From Flavobacteriales bacterium (GTDB lineage: Bacteria > Bacteroidota > Bacteroidia > Flavobacteriales_F > PHOS-HE28), in assembly GCA_026129465.1 (NCBI GenBank), contig JAHCIA010000001.1, positions 3,431,583-3,495,582 of the forward strand: DNA of 64,000 bases, written 5' to 3'. The notes under the pieces are model-generated. The model was not told the origin of the DNA. It did not search any database and was given only the letters and a program-made list of their open reading frames with translations. The position numbers and the translations under genes were made by a program. Positions within the stretch are counted from its first letter, which is position 1; each line of letters starts with the position of its first letter. Shown here in pieces: positions 55,750-64,000 of the stretch.

Positions 55750-56744
55750 TGAAAGACTATCTGGCCAAGGCGAAGAAGACGCCGAAGACGAAGCAGCGGA
55801 TCAATGCCGCGTTGGAGATCCTTGATGCAGTAGGCATTCCGGTGGACGATATGCCAGTACTCCGAAGAATGCGAATGGCAGAAGCCATCCTTGCGCTTGC
55901 GGATGTTCTCGATGATTGGTCGCAGGCCAAGTGCGCCGACAATGGGCATTTCCTGACCACGCGTGGAATCATCAAGGTCGTGAACCCACGCTTCCAAGAG
56001 AAGATCTCGTCAGGATCTTACGACGATATCCGCAGGAAGGACTTGAAGTTGCCTCGCCTTGCAGAGCTTGTTGTGAATAGCGGCGAAATGAAAGGCAGTG
56101 CGACGAATGATTCCACGCGCGGCTATGCGCTGTCGTCTGAGTTCGGTGCTTTGGTCAGAACTTATGGCACAAGCCAGTGGTCAAAGCGGCTGGCGGCTTT
56201 CATGAAGAACAGGCCCTCGTTGGCTGAGCAGTTGCAGCGCAAGCGTGAGGTCAAGCGCATTCCTGTCATACTGCCAGGCGGCAAAGAGCTTGCGTTCTCC
56301 TTGGGCAAACACAATGAACTCCAGAAGGCGATCATCGAAGAGTTCTTGCCCATTTGGGGGCATGGCGCGGAAGTGCTCTACGTCGGCGACACATCGAAGA
56401 AGCTGTTGCACATCGAGCGTGAAAGACTGAAGGAGTTGGGGTTCTTCGAGCTTTCACATGATGAGTTGCCTGATGTCATCGCCCACAGTAGGTCGAAGAA
56501 CTGGCTGTACGTTATCGAAGCCGTGCATAGCTCCGGACCGATAAGCGAGGTACGCCTCATGGAGTTGAAGAAGCTGCTCAAAGGATGCAAAGCGGGCATC
56601 GTGTACGTGACGGCGTTCTTGACGCGCAAGAAGCACGCGAAGTATGCCGATCAGATCGCGTTCGAGACCGAGGTCTGGACGGCTGATTATCCGGACCATC
56701 TTCAGCACATCAACGGACCAAGGTTCCAAGGTCCTTATGCCTGA
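55749..56744 (+). CDS. BsuBI/PstI-family type II restriction endonuclease
   Basis: A 331-residue protein. The C-terminal catalytic half matches the PstI/BsuBI family: FSLGKHNELQKAIIEEFLPIWGHGAEVLYVGDT, HDELPDVIAHSRSKNWLYVIEAVHSSGPISEVR, CKAGIVYVTAFLTRKKHAKYADQIAFETEVWTADYPDHLQHINGPRFQGPY. The catalytic PD-(D/E)XK-like acids fall in LPDV and IEAV. Known PstI-type systems use adenine methylases, so the C5 partner here is unusual. Last gene of the three-gene operon. Confidence 0.88.
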   Translation: MKDYLAKAKKTPKTKQRINAALEILDAVGIPVDDMPVLRRMRMAEAILALADVLDDWSQAKCADNGHFLTTRGIIKVVNPRFQEKISSGSYDDIRRKDLKLPRLAELVVNSGEMKGSATNDSTRGYALSSEFGALVRTYGTSQWSKRLAAFMKNRPSLAEQLQRKREVKRIPVILPGGKELAFSLGKHNELQKAIIEEFLPIWGHGAEVLYVGDTSKKLLHIERERLKELGFFELSHDELPDVIAHSRSKNWLYVIEAVHSSGPISEVRLMELKKLLKGCKAGIVYVTAFLTRKKHAKYADQIAFETEVWTADYPDHLQHINGPRFQGPYA

Positions 56745-56820
56745 ATAGGCTCTTAGCGGGTGGGCCTTGCGTGTGCTTCGCGTGACAGATTGGAGCGGCA
56801 CTCTACGCCTCCGAAGGCTT

Positions 56821-57042
56821 TCCCGTCTTCGGGCCCCTAAGCCCTTCACCGATCGGCCCTCAACCAAGGCCTATGAACCTACCGGCCTCAAAGCCTTCCC
56901 GCTCCGCGGCTTATAGCCCATCCTCCCACCAGCCAGCCCAAATCACTGCATTCGGCAACTCAAAGCCCATCGCTTCGCGCCTCTGCACCGCTGGCCCAAG
57001 AACCCAGCCTTTGGCTTTTCCGGCTGCGCCGGCCAATGGGCC
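56821..57042. repeat. 222-bp structured repeat, copy A, after the TAC operon
   Basis: It shares long blocks with 59243-59466, among them TCCCGTCTTCGGG, CACCGATCGGCC, CTGGCCCAAGAACCCAGCCT and CGGCCAATGGGCC. It contains several small hairpins, for example CCGGCTGCGCCGG. It ends 5 nt before the stop of the SecB-like gene. The 300 nt around it hold no gene. Confidence 0.82.
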
Positions 57043-57047
57043 AACGC

Positions 57048-57548
57048 TTACCCCTTCTTACCGGGAGCGCTCGGCCCAGGGTTCGCGAGGTCCTTGGGGG
57101 AGATCACCGGTAGGATGACCCCATCGAAGAAGGTGCCCCGTGTGCGTTCCAGGATAATGCCGCGGGCGGTACTGTAGAGGATGCCCATGATGGTGGCCAC
57201 CAACTGGCCATCGATCACGGGGTTGCCGTGCTGCACGCCTTGCTTGAAGTCGTCCAGGTCGTCCACACGCACTTGGAAGTCCAGTACATAGGAGGAGGAA
57301 AGGCCGATTGGCCGGGCATCCTTGTCCTGCCCTTCCAACTCTATGGTGAGGCGCACGAGGAAGAGCTTCTGGGCATCGTTGATGCGCGACACCTGGTGCT
57401 GCTGCACCTTCACGAGCTCTGGCCGGACGGGGACTTGCAGGTAGGCGTCACTGGCGTTAAGCGCACCCTTCACCAAGGACACGCCGAGGATGTGGATCCT
57501 GGTCGGATCTGGAACAGGGCGCTTGGGTGTGGGGTCCGCTTTGCTCAT
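57048..57548 (-). CDS. SecB-like chaperone of a TAC operon
   Basis: A 166-residue protein; the ATG at 57546-57548 overlaps the antitoxin stop. The SecB-like part includes DAQKLFLVRLTIELEGQ, SYVLDFQVRVDDLDDF and GILYSTARGIILERTRGTFFDGVILPVISP. The last aligns well with the SecB helix and strand ([20 protein letters not shown]). In toxin-antitoxin-chaperone systems the chaperone folds the antitoxin through a C-terminal addiction tail. A general SecB export role is less likely, given the operon. Confidence 0.75.
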   Translation of the reverse strand: MSKADPTPKRPVPDPTRIHILGVSLVKGALNASDAYLQVPVRPELVKVQQHQVSRINDAQKLFLVRLTIELEGQDKDARPIGLSSSYVLDFQVRVDDLDDFKQGVQHGNPVIDGQLVATIMGILYSTARGIILERTRGTFFDGVILPVISPKDLANPGPSAPGKKG

Positions 57549-57955
57549 GCCACCAGTTTCATCCCGTTGTTCGCCTTGCCCACGTTCATGGGCTCGGCAT
57601 CGGTGCAGCTTTCCATGGAGAAGTGCTTGCGCGATGGAGTGGCATAGGCCGGTACCGGGACCATACGCACATCGGGCAGCATATGCTTGGCTTGCTCCGG
57701 CGTGATGGTGATGTCGGCCCCGAGGGCTTCCTCCATCTTCACGATGCTCTGTTGCGTGAGGTTGTGCAGGCCGCTGAGCCACTTGCTCACTTCGGCCGGG
57801 CTCTTGCCCATGCGTTCGGCCAGGTCCTTCTGCGTAAGGCCCTTTTCGGCCAGCAGCAGGCGCACCTGTTCGCAGATGGCGAGGTTCTTCGCCACCATGC
57901 GTTTGGTCTCGGGGCTGATGCGTTCCCGCATCCGTTGGATCACGCTCTTGCTCAT
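57545..57955 (-). CDS. HTH (Xre-like) antitoxin of the TAC operon
   Basis: A 136-residue protein with an Xre helix-turn-helix (EKGLTQKDLAERMGKSPAEVSKWLSGLHNLTQQSIVKMEEALG, about residues 38-80) and a tail ending KHFSMESCTDAEPMNVGKANNGMKLVA. The tail could be the chaperone-addiction segment. It overlaps the toxin and chaperone genes by 4 nt each (ATGA). It likely also binds the operon promoter. Confidence 0.82.
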   Translation of the reverse strand: MSKSVIQRMRERISPETKRMVAKNLAICEQVRLLLAEKGLTQKDLAERMGKSPAEVSKWLSGLHNLTQQSIVKMEEALGADITITPEQAKHMLPDVRMVPVPAYATPSRKHFSMESCTDAEPMNVGKANNGMKLVA

Positions 57956-58458
57956 ACCGCTAACTCTAGATCTTCATCGAACTCCAACCGGTCTCCTTTC
58001 GCGTTCAGCTTGATGTCCCCTTCTCTGATCGCCTTGTCAATGGCCAGTGCCAGCCGGTTGGCGCGCTCGAAGTGGGGTTTGACAGTGGTGCATTCCTGGG
58101 CCGTTGCGGCCGTCTTCACTCCTCCGTTGAACAGAAAGACCACATGGTCGCTGATGCGCATGCAATACAGGCGCAGATGCTTGTGTTGCACCATGCGCAG
58201 CTTTCGGCTTGGTGGGGGCAGGGCGTGTGCCCTGCGTTCGGGCCTGAAGTAGTCCGCCCGTGCACCGACACGGGTGCCGATCTCTTGGAGCCACCAGAAG
58301 AGCTCGTCCAGCTCTGTCCTGATGTTCTCATTGTGTTCATGGCGTTCCAGAAAGTCCTCGAACTCCGTGTTGTCCCTTCCTTCCAAGCGCACCGAGTAGT
58401 AGGTGACCCGCTTGAAGCAGAACTCGCCCAGGCGTTCTATGGATACAAATGTATTCAC
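57952..58458 (-). CDS. probable toxin of the TAC operon
   Basis: 168 residues with a GTG start at 58456-58458. The conserved look is YYSVRLEGRDNTEFEDFLERH, an ALPPP motif, then LRLYCMRISDHVVFLFNGGVKTAATAQECTTV, a RelE/HigB-like strand pattern without a clear catalytic set. First gene of the operon, as in HigB-type systems. The start is uncertain: a strong promoter box lies inside codons 2-4, and the next in-frame GTG is at 58392. Confidence 0.62.
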   Translation of the reverse strand: MNTFVSIERLGEFCFKRVTYYSVRLEGRDNTEFEDFLERHEHNENIRTELDELFWWLQEIGTRVGARADYFRPERRAHALPPPSRKLRMVQHKHLRLYCMRISDHVVFLFNGGVKTAATAQECTTVKPHFERANRLALAIDKAIREGDIKLNAKGDRLEFDEDLELAV

Positions 58459-58476
58459 TTATAAGTTAATTGCAAA
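58446..58476 (-). promoter_or_regulatory. consensus promoter with palindromic operator, TAC operon
   Basis: On the minus strand TTTG (58473-58476), a 19-nt spacer, then TACATTTG (58446-58453): a full Bacteroidota -33/-7 pair. The spacer holds the perfect palindrome ACTTATAAGT (58457-58466), well placed for repression by the HTH antitoxin. The box overlaps the annotated GTG start. Confidence 0.7.
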
Positions 58477-58707
58477 GGAAAGGTTTCAACCGGTGTTCAT
58501 AAGGGTGAGTTTTCCACGATCAAGAACGGGGCTGATCAGGCCTTGACCGTGAGCAAGATAGCCATGGTTAAAAAGCGTGAGCGGGCGAAGCGGCAGCCCG
58601 GCGCAGGAGGGCCTTGCGGATGCGTGCAACGAGGAGGCACGACGAAGGAGTGACCCCGCAGTGCCGCAGCCGCTGGGCCTGACAAGTCCGGCTACAGCGC
58701 AGCACGC
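58459..58707. other. gene-free upstream region of the TAC operon
   Basis: After the promoter, bases to 58707 hold G+C-rich sequence with no gene or clear repeat that I can support; the next 58 nt are a repeat. Confidence 0.5.
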
Positions 58708-58765
58708 GACCCCGAGGACCCTGAGCGCAGCAGAGCGGAGCCGAAGGGTGCGAGGGGGCACGCCC
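58708..58765. repeat. 58-bp repeat behind the katG fragment
   Basis: It begins GACCCCGAGGACCCTGAGCG and ends GGGGGCACGCCC, and matches 60447-60504 at 56 of 58 bases. The CCCTGAGC ... TCGAAGGG or CCGAAGGG core is a known style of dispersed intergenic palindrome. Confidence 0.85.
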
Positions 58766-58798
58766 AAACAAACCTCGCCCAGCACTCCATCACACAAT

Positions 58799-58836
58799 CA
58801 CCCCCGGCACCATGCCTGCGCACGGTCCGGGGGTGT
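58799..58836 (-). terminator. terminator hairpin behind the katG fragment
   Basis: The minus strand reads CACCCCCGGACCGTGC, a short loop, then GCATGGTGCCGGGGGTG, followed by ATTGTGTG. It is a copy of the hairpin behind the intact katG. Confidence 0.6.
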
Positions 58837-58860
58837 GGTATGGTGGCCCTTCGCCAACGC

Positions 58861-59466
<606 letters not shown>

Positions 59467-59628
59467 CATGGCCACCGGGCTGCTATGCGTGATCACAAGC
59501 GCATCATCCCCTTCATCACTGCCCGTGCCTTCTCAAGTTCCAAGGTGCCAGCCTGCGGCTGGAAGCCCGAATACCTGGAGTGGCATCGGGAAGTGGTGTT
59601 CGGGAAGTGGTGTTCGGGAAGTAGGCTT

Positions 59629-60006
59629 TCAGGCCACCTTCACCTTGTACTCGCGGATCAGCGTTTCGGCCGGGATACGCAGGTGCTTGTGCAGGGTGCG
59701 GATCATGCTGAGGCTCAGCTTGCGCTTGCCGTTGAGTATCTCGCTACGGCGTTGGCGGGAACCGAGCCATTTGTCCAGGTCCTTTTCGCTCAGCCCCATC
59801 TGGTCCAATCGGAACTTGATGGCCTCGATGGGTTCGGGCGGTGGCACTGGGTAATGGATGTCCTCATAGTCCTCCACCACCATGGTCAGGAGCTCCAATT
59901 CATCGGCTTCGGGGCTGCCATCCTTGGGGTCAAGGTCGAAAAGCTCTTCGATACGCAGCAACGCCGCCTTGTGCTCTTTTTTTGTGCGGATGGGCTTAAC
60001 CTTCAT
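59629..60006 (-). CDS. higA: HigA-family antitoxin
   Basis: A 125-residue protein. The N-terminal half (KKEHKAALLRIEELFDLDPKDGSPEADELELLTMVVEDYEDIHYPV) and the HTH (KFRLDQMGLSEKDLDKWLGSRQRRSEILNGKRKLSLSMIRTLHKHLRIP) match HigA antitoxins of the toxin-first type. It overlaps higB by 11 nt. It neutralises HigB and represses the operon. Confidence 0.88.
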   Translation of the reverse strand: MKVKPIRTKKEHKAALLRIEELFDLDPKDGSPEADELELLTMVVEDYEDIHYPVPPPEPIEAIKFRLDQMGLSEKDLDKWLGSRQRRSEILNGKRKLSLSMIRTLHKHLRIPAETLIREYKVKVA

Positions 60007-60316
60007 AGCGCAGCGTGGTTACGTCCACTTTGTCATACTCGGCGAGGGTCATGATGCGGATGACATAGACCACACCGTTCTTCGTGGAGGGTTTCTTGTA
60101 GCGCACACGTGCCACCAAGCGGAACGCATTGCCCTTGATGTTGAAGACCAACCGGTCCCCTCCAACAAATGACACTGTCGGGAAGGTCCTCTTGATATCC
60201 TCTGGAGTGGCCCATGTTTCCTGCTTCACCAGATCATGCCATGCGCGTAAGGGTTGCAAGGCCTGCACGTGCCTCTTGCCGTACCGTTCAAGTGTTTCCT
60301 TGGCGATGATCCGCAT
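59996..60316 (-). CDS. higB: HigB-family mRNA interferase toxin
   Basis: A 106-residue protein: RIIAKETLERYGKRHVQALQPLRAWHDLVKQETWATPEDIKRTFPTVSFVGGDRLVFNIKGNAFRLVARVRYKK matches the HigB family. It cleaves ribosome-bound mRNA. A -7-like TATCTTCG (60318-60325) abuts the ATG, and a palindrome lies just upstream. Confidence 0.9.
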   Translation of the reverse strand: MRIIAKETLERYGKRHVQALQPLRAWHDLVKQETWATPEDIKRTFPTVSFVGGDRLVFNIKGNAFRLVARVRYKKPSTKNGVVYVIRIMTLAEYDKVDVTTLRYEG

Positions 60317-60332
60317 GCGAAGATACGGCGAA

Positions 60333-60351
60333 TGTAACCAAAATGGTTACA
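60333..60351 (-). promoter_or_regulatory. palindromic operator of higBA
   Basis: TGTAACC, 5 nt, GGTTACA, centred about 26 nt before the higB ATG and next to the -7-like box. Typical of a HigA operator. Confidence 0.7.
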
Positions 60352-60446
60352 GGTCAGTGACGGGGTCTTGAGTGGAGCGTCAGTGCGTGACGGATCGCAG
60401 CGGCACCCCGCAGCGAGGTACGAGCGAGGAGCATAGCGGAGAGCCG

Positions 60447-60504
60447 GACCCCGAGGACCCTGAGCGTAGCAGAGCGGAGTCGAAGGGTGCGAGGGGGCAC
60501 GCCC
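60447..60504. repeat. 58-bp repeat behind the intact katG
   Basis: The partner of 58708-58765 with two base differences. The two copies bound the outer ends of the duplicated katG 3' regions. Confidence 0.85.
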
Positions 60505-60534
60505 CAAAGACCACCACGCCCTCCCCCAAACAAA

Positions 60535-60572
60535 CACCCCCGGCACCATGCCTGCGCACGGTACCGGGGGTG
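60535..60572 (-). terminator. terminator of katG
   Basis: The minus strand forms CACCCCCGGTACCGTGC / GGCATGGTGCCGGGGGTG, followed by TTTGTTTGGG, 26 nt after the katG stop. Confidence 0.7.
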
Positions 60573-60597
60573 TGGTGTTGAGGCCTTGCGCCAACGC

Positions 60598-64000
<3,403 letters not shown>

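Noticed and set aside
57048..57782. Longer form of the SecB-like protein starting upstream
   Set aside because: The extra N-terminus is out-of-frame antitoxin sequence; the ATG at 57548 gives the ATGA overlap and the proper domain start.

Overview
The window looks like a high-G+C member of the Bacteroidota, most likely Flavobacteriales-like. Seen in the sequence: several secreted proteins with type IX secretion (T9SS) C-terminal sorting domains, a PorT/SprT gene beside ubiE, a TamL-type lipoprotein BamA homologue, a two-gene DUF1573 set, and -7 promoter boxes close to the Bacteroidota consensus TAnnTTTG.

Layout. (1) 1-11.7 kb, plus strand: the tail module of a contractile-tailed prophage or phage-derived particle: sheath, tube, a chaperone pair with a probable -1 frameshift, tape measure, hub, spike, gp25, LysM-like, J-like, I-like and collar/fibre genes. 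No capsid, terminase, integrase or AAA+ remodelling ATPase is in the window. (2) 11.7-12.8 kb: a 24-bp tandem repeat and a 5'-truncated host T9SS gene, probably the right edge of that insertion. (3) 12.9-33.2 kb: ordinary host genes: tamL, an RNA methyltransferase, an FAD oxidoreductase, an aspC-like/rfaE1/ubiE/porT operon, meaB, an AbgT transporter, aminotransferases, DUF1573 proteins and valS. (4) 33.2-39.9 kb: two large T9SS surface proteins; the first sits between the valS 3' end and an almost perfect 54-bp copy of that end. (5) 40-47.3 kb: Ppx/GppA, a PagL-like protein, a DUF2807 lipoprotein, tandem 4-TM paralogues, small T9SS proteins and a PIN-domain toxin-antitoxin pair. (6) 47.5-53.2 kb: icmF (fused isobutyryl-CoA mutase), with broken duplicate starts, a duplicated end and several palindromic insertions. 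(7) 53.2-60.4 kb: a defence island with an OLD-like ATPase/TOPRIM, a C5 methylase and a PstI/BsuBI-type restriction enzyme, then a toxin/antitoxin/SecB-like chaperone (TAC) operon, a broken katG 3' copy and a HigBA pair. (8) 60.6-64 kb: a lipoprotein-type katG and a partial methyltransferase.

The unifying observation is that three conserved genes (valS, icmF, katG) each have a second copy of their 3' end, with accessory genes lying between the copies or directly behind them. icmF also has partial copies of its 5' end, each broken by a REP-like palindrome. This suggests accessory DNA repeatedly enters at gene ends in a way that rebuilds the host gene. The most interesting functional modules are the three-gene ATPase-methylase-restriction operon and the TAC operon. 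All functional calls rest on reading motifs and gene order; no database search was run.
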